From the NCBI RefSeq assembly GCF_004366355.1, contig NZ_SODV01000001.1, positions 372,001-436,000 of the forward strand: a stretch of 64,000 bases of DNA. Reading direction: 5' to 3'. The position numbers and the translations under genes are program-made. Under the pieces are notes generated by a model. The model worked only from the letters and a program-made list of their open reading frames with translations. It ran no database searches and was not told the DNA's origin. Numbering within the stretch: the stretch's first letter is position 1; each line of letters starts with the position of its first letter. Shown here piece after piece: positions 39,206 to 47,731 of this stretch. Source of the stretch: Dinghuibacter silviterrae (GTDB taxonomy: Bacteria; Bacteroidota; Bacteroidia; Chitinophagales; Chitinophagaceae).

Positions 39206-40881
39206 AACGATATTCCTGGCTCTTCCTCCTGGCCGGTCTTGTCCTGGTCAATATATTGGCATCGAAGCTGCATGTCCGGGTGGACATGACACAGGAAAAG
39301 CGCTTTTCGCTTTCCGAACCCACCCGCCGGATCCTCCGGGAGCTCGACAGCCCTGTTTTTGTAGAAGTCTACCTGAAAGGGGATTTTCCGGCCGTTTTCC
39401 GAAACCTGGCGAGCGCCACGGGCGACCTTCTTCGCGAGATGCAGGATGAATCGGGAGGACGGTTGGTCTTTCGTTTTATAAAACCCGGGGAAGGATTGCC
39501 GGATTCGCTCCAGGCACGGGTTTTCGACAGCCTCTCGGCCATGGGGTTAAAACCTTATACCTTGACGGTAAGCGCCAAGCCCGGAGAGGAATCCAGCCAG
39601 CGGACCATTTTTCCGGCGGCGGTTGTTCGCTATGGGGACAAGGCGGAACCCGTCGACCTGTCCAACGATAAAGGAGACGATGCGGAGAGCCGCATCAACA
39701 ATGCCGAGTCGCTCCTGGAATTTAAGTTCGCCAATGCCATTCACCTGTTGAGCAGGAAAAAGGCGCCCCGGATCGCGTACCTGCTGGGAAATGGGGAACC
39801 CATGGACCTGACCAGCTTTGACGCCATCACCACCCTTGCCAGGAACTATGTCACGGATACGCTAAACCTGTTCAGGATTCCGTTTATACCCGAAGCCTAC
39901 AGCGCGGTGGTGATCACCAAACCCTTGCAGGCCTTTAGCGAGTTTGACAAGTTGAAGATCGACCAATACGTTATGCGCGGGGGAAAAGTCCTTTGGCTGA
40001 TCGACAACTTATACGCCGAGATGGACAGTCTTCGCCAGACCAACCAGTTTGTGGCTTTCGACCGGGGGCTCAACCTGGGGGACCAGTTGTTCCGCTACGG
40101 GGTGCGCATCAACTACGACCTGGTCCAGGACATGCAGTGCGACCAGGTGCCCCTGGCGGTGGGTACGGTCGGTGGCAAGCCGCAAATGCAGCTGGTGCCC
40201 TGGCCTTATTTCCCACTCCTGAATCCTTCGGACGATCATCCCATCACGAAAAACCTGGACCCCGTGCTGGGTACCTTTGTCAATTCCATTGATACCGTAA
40301 AGGCGGTTGGGATCAAAAAGACCATACTGCTGAGCACCTCTAACTATTCCCGCATCCTCAGCACCCCGGCCATTGTGAGTTGGGAAAGCGTCAAACAGGC
40401 ACCGGACCCGGCCCAATACAACCTGAAGGGCATCCCGGCCGGTGTGCTGCTGGAAGGTGCTTTTCATTCCTTTTATGAAAACCGTCTTCCCTCGGCCTTC
40501 AGGGATTCGCTCCAGGCGATGGGCCGTCCGTTTGTCGCCGAGGCTACGGTGCCGGCCAAAATGATCGTCGTGGCGGATGGCGACCTGATCCTGAATGCGG
40601 TCAGCCGGGAAACAGGTCCGCTGCCGATGGGGACCAACCCGTACACCCAGGACCAATACGCCAATAAAGACTTTTTCCAGAACGCCGTCGCCTACCTGAC
40701 CGATTCGTCGGGTGTTATCGAGACCAGAAACAAACAGTTGGTGCTGCGCAGCCTTGACCGCCAAAAGGTCGAAGACGAGCGTCTCCAGTGGCAGCTGATC
40801 AATATTGTCTTACCCATCCTCCTGGTCATCCTTGGTGGAGGTATTTATCAGCAGATCCGGAAAAGACAATACCAACGATGA
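39202..40881 (+). CDS. gldG: Gliding motility-associated ABC transporter substrate-binding protein GldG
   Basis: A 559-aa protein with an N-terminal membrane anchor (WLFLLAGLVLVNILASKL), a large periplasmic region with the GldG-family opening DMTQEKRFSLSEPTRRILREL (about 29-49, two blocks), YVMRGGKVLWLIDNLYAEMDS near 254-274, and a C-terminal membrane segment (INIVLPILLVILGGGIY). Coupled to gldF upstream and to the TerC gene downstream by ATGA overlaps. Confidence 0.92.
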   Translation: MKRYSWLFLLAGLVLVNILASKLHVRVDMTQEKRFSLSEPTRRILRELDSPVFVEVYLKGDFPAVFRNLASATGDLLREMQDESGGRLVFRFIKPGEGLPDSLQARVFDSLSAMGLKPYTLTVSAKPGEESSQRTIFPAAVVRYGDKAEPVDLSNDKGDDAESRINNAESLLEFKFANAIHLLSRKKAPRIAYLLGNGEPMDLTSFDAITTLARNYVTDTLNLFRIPFIPEAYSAVVITKPLQAFSEFDKLKIDQYVMRGGKVLWLIDNLYAEMDSLRQTNQFVAFDRGLNLGDQLFRYGVRINYDLVQDMQCDQVPLAVGTVGGKPQMQLVPWPYFPLLNPSDDHPITKNLDPVLGTFVNSIDTVKAVGIKKTILLSTSNYSRILSTPAIVSWESVKQAPDPAQYNLKGIPAGVLLEGAFHSFYENRLPSAFRDSLQAMGRPFVAEATVPAKMIVVADGDLILNAVSRETGPLPMGTNPYTQDQYANKDFFQNAVAYLTDSSGVIETRNKQLVLRSLDRQKVEDERLQWQLINIVLPILLVILGGGIYQQIRKRQYQR

Positions 40882-41633
40882 CCCTTCGCCGGGCACTGGT
40901 CCAGACCTTTTGCTGGGTTTTGGTGGCCCTGGCCTTTGGGGTGGTGCTGTGGCGGTGGAAGGGGAGCGACCCCGCGCTCGAATACGCCACGGCGTACATC
41001 ACCGAATGGTCCCTGAGCGTGGACAATATCTTTGTCTTTGTGCTGCTGTTCCGTTTTTTCCAGGTCGGAGAACGCGAGGCGCCAAAAATCTTAACAGCGG
41101 GAATCGGTCTGGCCATTGTCTTCCGCATCCTTTTTATCGCGGGCGGCCTGGCCCTGGTTACCCACGCGCACTGGGTATTGTATGTCTTCGGCGCCTTTCT
41201 GGTATATACGGGAATAAAAATGTTCTCCGGCAAACACCAGGCGCAGGTCAATCCGAAAGTCCACCGCTTTCTCCAGCGCTTCTTTAAAAACCCCCTACTC
41301 CTGGTCATTGTCCTGCTGGCCGTCACCGATATCGTCTTTGCCATGGACTCCATTCCGGCCGTGCTGGCCATTTCCACCGTACCCCTGGTTGTCTACAGTT
41401 CCAATATCTTTGCAGTCCTGGGACTAAGGTCTTTGTTTTTTCTCCTGAAGGGGGCCGTCGACCGGTTCCGTTATCTCCAACAAGGGGTGGCGGTGGTCCT
41501 GGTCTTTATAGGCGGCAAGATGCTCGCGGATATGATCCAGGTCCGTCTTCCGGACTGGGTCTCCCTGACCGTCATCGCGCTTTGCCTGGGGGGATCCATC
41601 GTATTGTCCCTGTCAAAAAACAACAACGCATGA
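40878..41633 (+). CDS. TerC family integral membrane protein
   Basis: A 251-aa protein with seven or so membrane segments. The two TerC signature regions are present: TEWSLSVDNIFVFVLLFRFF (about 37-56) and AVTDIVFAMDSIPAVLAIS (about 152-170), each with acidic residues in the membrane. Family members are linked to tellurite resistance and, in other bacteria, manganese export. I start it at ATG 40878 (MTLRRALVQTF), coupled to gldG (ATGA) and to the MurF-Alr gene (ATGA); the ATG at 40788 would lie within gldG. Confidence 0.88.
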   Translation: MTLRRALVQTFCWVLVALAFGVVLWRWKGSDPALEYATAYITEWSLSVDNIFVFVLLFRFFQVGEREAPKILTAGIGLAIVFRILFIAGGLALVTHAHWVLYVFGAFLVYTGIKMFSGKHQAQVNPKVHRFLQRFFKNPLLLVIVLLAVTDIVFAMDSIPAVLAISTVPLVVYSSNIFAVLGLRSLFFLLKGAVDRFRYLQQGVAVVLVFIGGKMLADMIQVRLPDWVSLTVIALCLGGSIVLSLSKNNNA

Positions 41634-44086
41634 CGCAAGCTTATACACTGGAGCGCATCGCGCCGATCGTCGGGGGTGTCCTGCTGGCCGCAGGCCCACA
41701 CACACCTATCCTCTACCTGCTCCAGGACAGCCGTCGCGTCATCCACCCGGATACCAGTCTTTTTTTCGCTTTATGCACCGCGCGAAGAGACGGGCATGAC
41801 TTTATCCGGGACGCTTATAAAGCGGGCGTCCGGCAGTTCGTGGTGGGCCGTCCCGTTCCCCTGGAGACCATCCCCGGGGCAGGCGTGCTCCTGGTCGAAG
41901 ATCCGCTCAAAGCGTTGGGCGACCTCGCCGCCTGGCATCGCTCCCGGTTCCAGCTACCGGTCATCGGGATCACCGGCTCCAACGGGAAAACCATCGTCAA
42001 GGAATGGCTGTACCAGCTCCTCCAGGACACCTATACCATCGTTCGCAGCCCCCGCAGCTACAATTCGCAGATCGGGGTCCCTTTGTCCGTGTGGCAAATC
42101 CGGCCCGAAGACACCCTGGGTATATTCGAGGCCGGTATCTCGCAACCCGGGGAGATGAAACGCCTGGAACAAATCATCCGGCCCACGTACGGGATATTGA
42201 CCAACATCGGCGCCGCTCATGACGAAGGCTTTGACAGCAGGCGTTCGAAATTGAGGGAAAAACTCCGTCTTTTCGCGGAGACCCGGTGGCTGATCTATCA
42301 CCAGGACGATCCGATGATCCAGGAAGAGGTCAGCACCCAGACACACCTCCGGCTGTTCTCCTGGAGCCGCAAAGATCCCAACGCCACCTTGTACATCCGT
42401 CACGTAGAGGCCAGGGCAGGCAAGACGACCTTCAACGCCGTGTACAAAGGCGGCGAAGTGGAGACCACCATCCCCTTTACCGACGAAGCCTCGATAGAAA
42501 ATGCCCTCCACTGCTGGAGCCTGCTGCTGCTGCTGGACGTCCCCAGGGATATGACGCAACTTCAACCGGTCGCCATGCGGCTGGAGCTCAAACAGGCCAT
42601 CCATCACTGCACGCTCATCAACGACAGCTACAGCGCGGACCTGGACTCGTTGTACATCGCACTGGATTTCCTCACCCAGCAACACCAACACCCACGCAAG
42701 ACGGTCATCCTTTCCGATCTTCTGGAAACCGGGCTGCCGGAGAGAACCGTTTTCGAGGCCGTTGCCGGCGCCCTTCGCCAAAGACAGGTCGACCGGCTTA
42801 TCGGCGTGGGACCAGGGATAGAAAGGGCGCGTCACCTGTTCGACGAAGTTCCCAAGCGCCTTTTCTACGACAGTACCGACGCGTTTATAAAAGACTACCC
42901 GGCCCTCACCTTCCGGGACGAAAGCATCCTCCTGAAAGGCGCCAGGTCCTTTGCCTTTGAACGCATCAGCCGCCTCCTGGAGCTCCAGGCGCACCAGACC
43001 ATCCTGGAGATCGACCTGGAGGCCATGGCCCACAACCTGCAGGCGCATAGGAACCGGCTGCACCCGGGAACACGAATCATGGCCATGGTTAAGGCCTTTT
43101 CCTACGGCAGCGGCAGCTACGAAATCGCCAATCTTTTGCAATTCCAAAAGGTTGACTACCTGGCCGTGGCCTATGCAGACGAGGGCGTACACCTCCGGAA
43201 TTCCGGCGTTACACTCCCCATCATGGTCATGAATCCGGAGACAAGCGCTTTTGAAACCCTGGTCCAGCACCACCTCGAACCCGAGCTTTTTTCTTTTACC
43301 ATCCTCAAAACGTTCCGGGACTACCTGGAAGAGGAGGGTATACAGCGTTATCCCATTCATATCAAGCTCGATACCGGTATGCATCGCCTGGGTTTCAATC
43401 CTTCGGAGACGGAGGCGCTGGCGCGGCTGCTGGAGAAAGACGCCGCCCTGGAGGTCAAAAGCGTTTTTAGCCACCTGGCCGCCAGCGAAGACCCTGCGGA
43501 AGATGATTTTACCCGTTTACAGGCGGCACGCTTCCTGGAAGGCTGCCGTACGCTTCAGGCCGCGTTGCCGTACCCGTTCCTGAAACACCTCGACAACACC
43601 GCCGGGATCCTCAGACACCCGGATTTTCAATTCGATATGGTCCGGCTGGGGATCGGTTTATACGGCGTCGACGGGACGGGGACACTCCCGTTACAGGAAG
43701 TATCCACCCTCCGGACCAACATCGCCCAGATCCGGCGGCTGGAACCGGGGGAGACGGTGGGCTACAACCGGAGGGGCCGGATCGAACAACCGTCCCTGGT
43801 GGCCACCGTCCGGATCGGGTACGCGGACGGCTATCCGCGGAGGCTAGGCAACGGGAAAGGATGGATGCTCGTCCGGGGCCGGCTGGCGCCCACCATCGGG
43901 AGCATTGCCATGGACATGGCCATGTTGGATATCACGGACATAGAAGGTGTGGAAGAAGGGGATGACGTTGTGGTTTTTGGAAACGGACTGTCCGTTTCGG
44001 AAGTCGCCCGCTGGGCGGACACCATACCCTACGAGATCCTTACGGGGGTCAGTCAGCGGGTACGCAGGGTATATTTTGAACAATAG
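41630..44086 (+). CDS. Bifunctional MurF-like ligase / alanine racemase
   Basis: An 818-aa fusion. Residues 1-440 are a Mur ligase domain with P-loop GITGSNGKTIVKEW (about 107-120) and a glutamate ligase C domain (TLINDSYSADLDSLYIALDF). Residues 455-818 are a PLP alanine racemase: PLP Lys in AMVKAFSYGSG (about 487), substrate region LDTGMHRLGF, and catalytic Tyr in RIGYADGYPRR (about 731). The two activities are consecutive: the racemase makes D-Ala and MurF uses D-Ala-D-Ala. I start it at ATG 41630, coupled to terC by ATGA. Confidence 0.93.
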   Translation: MTQAYTLERIAPIVGGVLLAAGPHTPILYLLQDSRRVIHPDTSLFFALCTARRDGHDFIRDAYKAGVRQFVVGRPVPLETIPGAGVLLVEDPLKALGDLAAWHRSRFQLPVIGITGSNGKTIVKEWLYQLLQDTYTIVRSPRSYNSQIGVPLSVWQIRPEDTLGIFEAGISQPGEMKRLEQIIRPTYGILTNIGAAHDEGFDSRRSKLREKLRLFAETRWLIYHQDDPMIQEEVSTQTHLRLFSWSRKDPNATLYIRHVEARAGKTTFNAVYKGGEVETTIPFTDEASIENALHCWSLLLLLDVPRDMTQLQPVAMRLELKQAIHHCTLINDSYSADLDSLYIALDFLTQQHQHPRKTVILSDLLETGLPERTVFEAVAGALRQRQVDRLIGVGPGIERARHLFDEVPKRLFYDSTDAFIKDYPALTFRDESILLKGARSFAFERISRLLELQAHQTILEIDLEAMAHNLQAHRNRLHPGTRIMAMVKAFSYGSGSYEIANLLQFQKVDYLAVAYADEGVHLRNSGVTLPIMVMNPETSAFETLVQHHLEPELFSFTILKTFRDYLEEEGIQRYPIHIKLDTGMHRLGFNPSETEALARLLEKDAALEVKSVFSHLAASEDPAEDDFTRLQAARFLEGCRTLQAALPYPFLKHLDNTAGILRHPDFQFDMVRLGIGLYGVDGTGTLPLQEVSTLRTNIAQIRRLEPGETVGYNRRGRIEQPSLVATVRIGYADGYPRRLGNGKGWMLVRGRLAPTIGSIAMDMAMLDITDIEGVEEGDDVVVFGNGLSVSEVARWADTIPYEILTGVSQRVRRVYFEQ

Positions 44087-44114
44087 CACTATCTTTGGAA
44101 AAAACCGGTTTCTT

Positions 44115-44777
44115 GTGAAGCTCAAATACGTATTCGGTACCATCCTATTGCTCCTTATAGCCGACCAGGCATTGAAGTTTTATGTCAAGACGCACATGCA
44201 CCTCTATGACGAAACGATGATCTTCCGTCCCTGGTTCCGTTTGTACTTTATAGAAAACGAAGGCATGGCCTACGGGGCCACGTTCGGGCAAGGCAGCTGG
44301 GCAAAGCTGGCCCTTACCCTCTTCCGCCTGGGTGCGGTGATCTTCGGAACTTTTTATCTCATCCGCATCGTGCGGGAGAAATACCATCCCGGGTTTATTT
44401 TCTGTGCCGCGCTGATCTATGCCGGCGCCGCGGGTAACCTTATCGACAGCCTGTTCTATGGCCTGATCTTTACCAACAGCCCGCGGGACGGCGTCCTGTC
44501 CCAGGCCTTTACAGGACACGGCTATGCCGGCTTCCTGCACGGAAGCGTGGTAGATATGCTCTACTTCCCCATCATCAATAACAAGATATTGCCTTCCTGG
44601 ATCCCCTTTTGGGGTGGGAAACCATTTACCTTCTTTCAACCCATCTTTAACATTGCTGATGCATGTATATCGGTAGGGGTCATCTCTATACTCGTGTTCC
44701 AACACAAGTTCTTTAAGAGACACCGGCAGGAGGGCAAGGCGGCGCCAAAGGTCGATGACATGCAAACTACCCGCTAG
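44115..44777 (+). CDS. lspA: Lipoprotein signal peptidase (signal peptidase II)
   Basis: Inner-membrane aspartyl protease that cleaves prolipoproteins; a Bacteroidota-type LspA of about 220 aa. The catalytic Asp residues lie in AGAAGNLIDSLFYG and FNIADACISVG. Four membrane segments are visible, the first being YVFGTILLLLIADQALKF. The start is uncertain: no ATG is near; GTG 44115 (VKLKYVFGTI) is the best choice, 28 nt after the alr fusion. The ATG at 43947 lies within the previous gene. Confidence 0.9.
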   Translation: MKLKYVFGTILLLLIADQALKFYVKTHMHLYDETMIFRPWFRLYFIENEGMAYGATFGQGSWAKLALTLFRLGAVIFGTFYLIRIVREKYHPGFIFCAALIYAGAAGNLIDSLFYGLIFTNSPRDGVLSQAFTGHGYAGFLHGSVVDMLYFPIINNKILPSWIPFWGGKPFTFFQPIFNIADACISVGVISILVFQHKFFKRHRQEGKAAPKVDDMQTTR

Positions 44778-44880
44778 GGTACGGATTAAAACGCTGTTAA
44801 TACGGCCGATTCCTTGGTTAGCAACGGCTACTTAAATTTCCGCAAAATCGCTGAAATTATCAACTATTTTTTTAAATAAT

Positions 44881-44904
44881 ACTATGCAATCCTTTGCACA
44901 TAGT
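44881..44904 (-). terminator. Hairpin after fumC
   Basis: ACTATG (44881-44886) pairs with CATAGT (44899-44904), with an inner CAA/TTG pair. It lies 17 nt past the fumC stop codon and is followed on the minus strand by ATTATTTAAAA, a poor U-run, so the terminator is tentative. Confidence 0.4.
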
Positions 44905-44920
44905 GCATTCCAATAATGCG

Positions 44921-46324
44921 CTATTCCGGCAGTTTGCCCACCATTTTGGCCGGTACCACCCATTGGTCGAATTCTTCGGGGGTCAGATATCCTAACGAAA
45001 CTGCCATTTCCTTCAACGTCGTACCTTGTTTGTGCGCTTTCTGTGCAATCTCCGCTGCTTTATAATAACCGATCTTGGGGTTGAGGGCGGTCACCAGCAT
45101 CAGCGAATTGTTGACGTGGGCCTGGATGTTGGCCTCGATGGGTTCGATCCCCACAGCACAGTGGTCGTTGAAGCTGACCGAACCGTCCCCAATCAGCCGG
45201 GCGCTGTGGAGGAAGTTATAGATGATCATCGGTTTGAAAACGTTCAGCTCGAAGTGCCCCGTGGCGCCCCCTATGTTGATCGCTACGTCGTTGCCCAATA
45301 CCTGGGCGGCGATCATCGTCAGGGCTTCACACTGGGTGGGATTAACTTTACCCGGCATGATGGAGGACCCGGGCTCGTTGTCCGGGATATGGATTTCACC
45401 GATGCCCGCGCGGGGCCCGGAGCTGAGCATACGCACGTCGTTGGCGATCTTCATAAGGCTGACCGCCACCGTCTTGAGCGCCCCATGGGCTTCCACGATG
45501 GCGTCATGCGCCGCCAGCGATTCGAATTTGTTTTCGGCGGTGACAAGAGGCAAACCGGTGAGCGCGGCAATGTGCCTGGCGACATTCACCGCGTAGCCAT
45601 CCGGGGTGTTGATCCCGGTACCTACCGCCGTGCCGCCCAAGGCCAGCTCGGACAGGTGGGGAAGGGTGTTCTTGATGGCCCGCAGCCCGTGGTCGAGCTG
45701 GGAGACGTACCCGCTGAACTCCTGTCCAAGGGTAAGTGGTGTCGCATCCATAAAGTGGGTGCGCCCTATCTTGACCACGTGCATGAATTGTTTGCTTTTT
45801 GCCGCCAGCGTGTCCCGGAGTTTTTCCAGACCAGGGATCGTCGTTTCCACAAGCATTTTATAGGCGGCGATGTGCATAGCCGTGGGGAAGGTGTCGTTGG
45901 ACGACTGGGATTTGTTGACGTCGTCGTTCGGCGCCAGGACCTTTTCTTTATCGCTGAGTGAACCACCGTTCAGCACGTGGCCCCGGTAGGCGATCACCTC
46001 GTTTACGTTCATATTGCTTTGGGTGCCGCTCCCCGTCTGCCAAACCACCAGTGGGAAAAATTCGTCCAGTTTCCCGGCGAGGATCTCGTCGCACACCGCG
46101 GCGATCAGGTCTTTTTTCTCCACGGACAATACACCCGCATCGACGTTGGCCAGGGCCGCCGCCTTTTTCAGGTAGGCAAAAGCACGGATGATCTCCTTGG
46201 GCATCTTGTTGATGTCCTGGGCGATCTTGAAATTTTCTACGCTGCGTTGGGTCTGGGCGCCGTAATATGCATGGGCGGGAACCTTGACTTCCCCCATGGT
46301 GTCCTTTTCGATGCGGTATTCCAT
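44921..46324 (-). CDS. fumC: Class II fumarate hydratase
   Basis: TCA-cycle enzyme: fumarate plus water gives L-malate. The protein has 467 aa; the class II signature loop [11 protein letters not shown] (about 321-331) and [13 protein letters not shown] (about 97-109) are clear, as is [14 protein letters not shown]. It is iron-independent. It lies 32 nt downstream of the siroheme gene on the same strand, so it may be read through from the sulfite reductase operon; no promoter is evident in the gap. Confidence 0.96.
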   Translation of the reverse strand: MEYRIEKDTMGEVKVPAHAYYGAQTQRSVENFKIAQDINKMPKEIIRAFAYLKKAAALANVDAGVLSVEKKDLIAAVCDEILAGKLDEFFPLVVWQTGSGTQSNMNVNEVIAYRGHVLNGGSLSDKEKVLAPNDDVNKSQSSNDTFPTAMHIAAYKMLVETTIPGLEKLRDTLAAKSKQFMHVVKIGRTHFMDATPLTLGQEFSGYVSQLDHGLRAIKNTLPHLSELALGGTAVGTGINTPDGYAVNVARHIAALTGLPLVTAENKFESLAAHDAIVEAHGALKTVAVSLMKIANDVRMLSSGPRAGIGEIHIPDNEPGSSIMPGKVNPTQCEALTMIAAQVLGNDVAINIGGATGHFELNVFKPMIIYNFLHSARLIGDGSVSFNDHCAVGIEPIEANIQAHVNNSLMLVTALNPKIGYYKAAEIAQKAHKQGTTLKEMAVSLGYLTPEEFDQWVVPAKMVGKLPE

Positions 46325-46356
46325 GACGATCTCGTTTTCTAGAATTCGGGGGCAAG

Positions 46357-46944
46357 TTACGGCAAATCTTCCAGGAGCATCCGGGTGAGTTGATCCAGGC
46401 GGCGGATCTTTTCGGGCAGGTCTCCCTTCATCTTGTCCCGCAAGGTGTGGAGGTGTTCCAGCAGGCCGTCCATGTCGTCCGGGAGGATCTCGGTGAACAA
46501 TTCCCGGAGACGCTTGGCCAGGGTGGGCGATTTACCGTTGGTAGAGATGGCGATTTTCAGGTGTCCCTTCCGGACGACGGAGGATAAGTAGAAGTCGCAC
46601 AGGTCCGGCGTATCGGCGATATTGAGGAGCAGGTGTCTTTCCCGGGTCGCTGCCCGGATCTCGTCGTTGAGCGGAGGATTTCCGGTGGCACAGATCACCA
46701 GGCCGCGGCCGTCCAGGTCCGTCAAACGGAAGGGCCGCTCTTCAAGCACCACCTGTGGAAAGGCCTGTATAAAGGCTTTTAACTCCGCACACGCTTCCCG
46801 CGCGACGATCGTCAAGACCGCCGCGGGATCGTTGGTGAGCAGGGCGGTTGCTTTTTCAAGCCCCACCTTACCCCCACCCACCAGGAGCGTATTTACCTGG
46901 CTCAGTTTTACAAACAGGGGAAAAAGGTCGTTGGTCTCACTCAT
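46357..46944 (-). CDS. Precorrin-2 dehydrogenase / sirohydrochlorin ferrochelatase (CysG-N/Met8 type)
   Basis: Last steps of siroheme synthesis: oxidises precorrin-2 with NAD and may insert iron. The protein has 195 aa with a Rossmann fold ([17 protein letters not shown], about 16-32) and a small C-terminal domain. The segment corresponding to the family ATDD/ATND reads [11 protein letters not shown], so ferrochelatase chemistry is less certain. ATGA overlap with the upstream cobA-type gene; siroheme is needed by the sulfite reductase encoded at the head of the operon. Confidence 0.85.
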   Translation of the reverse strand: MSETNDLFPLFVKLSQVNTLLVGGGKVGLEKATALLTNDPAAVLTIVAREACAELKAFIQAFPQVVLEERPFRLTDLDGRGLVICATGNPPLNDEIRAATRERHLLLNIADTPDLCDFYLSSVVRKGHLKIAISTNGKSPTLAKRLRELFTEILPDDMDGLLEHLHTLRDKMKGDLPEKIRRLDQLTRMLLEDLP

Positions 46945-47726
46945 ACCGCGATCTTGAGGTCTTCCGCTACCAAAGATAGCTGGTGTGCCTCATAAAACCG
47001 CACGACCTCTCCGACCACGATGATGGCGGGATTTTTCAATCCTTCGGCCTCGGCAATACCCGGGAGCGCCCCGATGGTCGCCACCCGAATATGCTGATCG
47101 GGCAGGCTCCCGTTTTGGATGACGGCCGCGGGCGTATCCTGTTTGCCCGCAAGGGTATATTGTTCGGCGATCTTTTGCAGGGAGCCCATGCCCATCAGGA
47201 TCACCACCGTTGTATTCGCCTGGATCGCGTAGGCAAGGTCCCGCGACAGCTTGCGTTCCTCCGTCGTTCCCGTGATCACCCAGAAGCCCTCGCTTACGCC
47301 CCTGGCCGTAACGGGGATGTGGTTGATACCCGGCACCCCCAGGGCGCTGCTGATCCCCGGGATCACCTCGGTTTCGACCCGGTACTTTTGCGCGTAGGTG
47401 ATCTCTTCCTGTCCGCGGCCAAAGACGAAGGGGTCGCCTCCTTTCAGTCGTACCACGTGTCCAAGGGAAAAGACATATTTCAAGATCATCAGGTTGATCT
47501 CTTTCTGGGTATACAAATGAACCCCCGCCCGTTTACCCACGAAACGGATCAAACAATCCTTGGAAGCGTGCTTCAGCAATTCCGGGTTGACCAGGGCGTC
47601 GTAAAGGATCACCCGGGCTTGTTTAATGGCCTCCAGCCCTTTCACCGTGATGAGGGAAGGATCGCCCGGCCCGGCGCCCACCAAGGTGAGCTTGGGCTGT
47701 GTGCGTAGGGATTCGTTCGTAGACAT
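46941..47726 (-). CDS. cobA: Uroporphyrinogen-III C-methyltransferase
   Basis: Methylates uroporphyrinogen III twice to precorrin-2, the first step of siroheme. The protein has 261 aa: VGAGPGDPSLITVKGLEAI (about 16-34), PFVFGRGQEE (about 103-112) and the VIPGISSALGVPGINHIPVTARG region. It begins 5 nt after the sulfite reductase stop codon and overlaps the next gene by 4 nt. The context assigns it to siroheme rather than cobalamin synthesis. Confidence 0.94.
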   Translation of the reverse strand: MSTNESLRTQPKLTLVGAGPGDPSLITVKGLEAIKQARVILYDALVNPELLKHASKDCLIRFVGKRAGVHLYTQKEINLMILKYVFSLGHVVRLKGGDPFVFGRGQEEITYAQKYRVETEVIPGISSALGVPGINHIPVTARGVSEGFWVITGTTEERKLSRDLAYAIQANTTVVILMGMGSLQKIAEQYTLAGKQDTPAAVIQNGSLPDQHIRVATIGALPGIAEAEGLKNPAIIVVGEVVRFYEAHQLSLVAEDLKIAV

Positions 47727-47731
47727 GATGC

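Noticed and set aside
41954-43474. 506-codon ORF antisense to the MurF-Alr fusion
   Set aside because: Overlaps catalytic regions of a confident gene and shows no family features.
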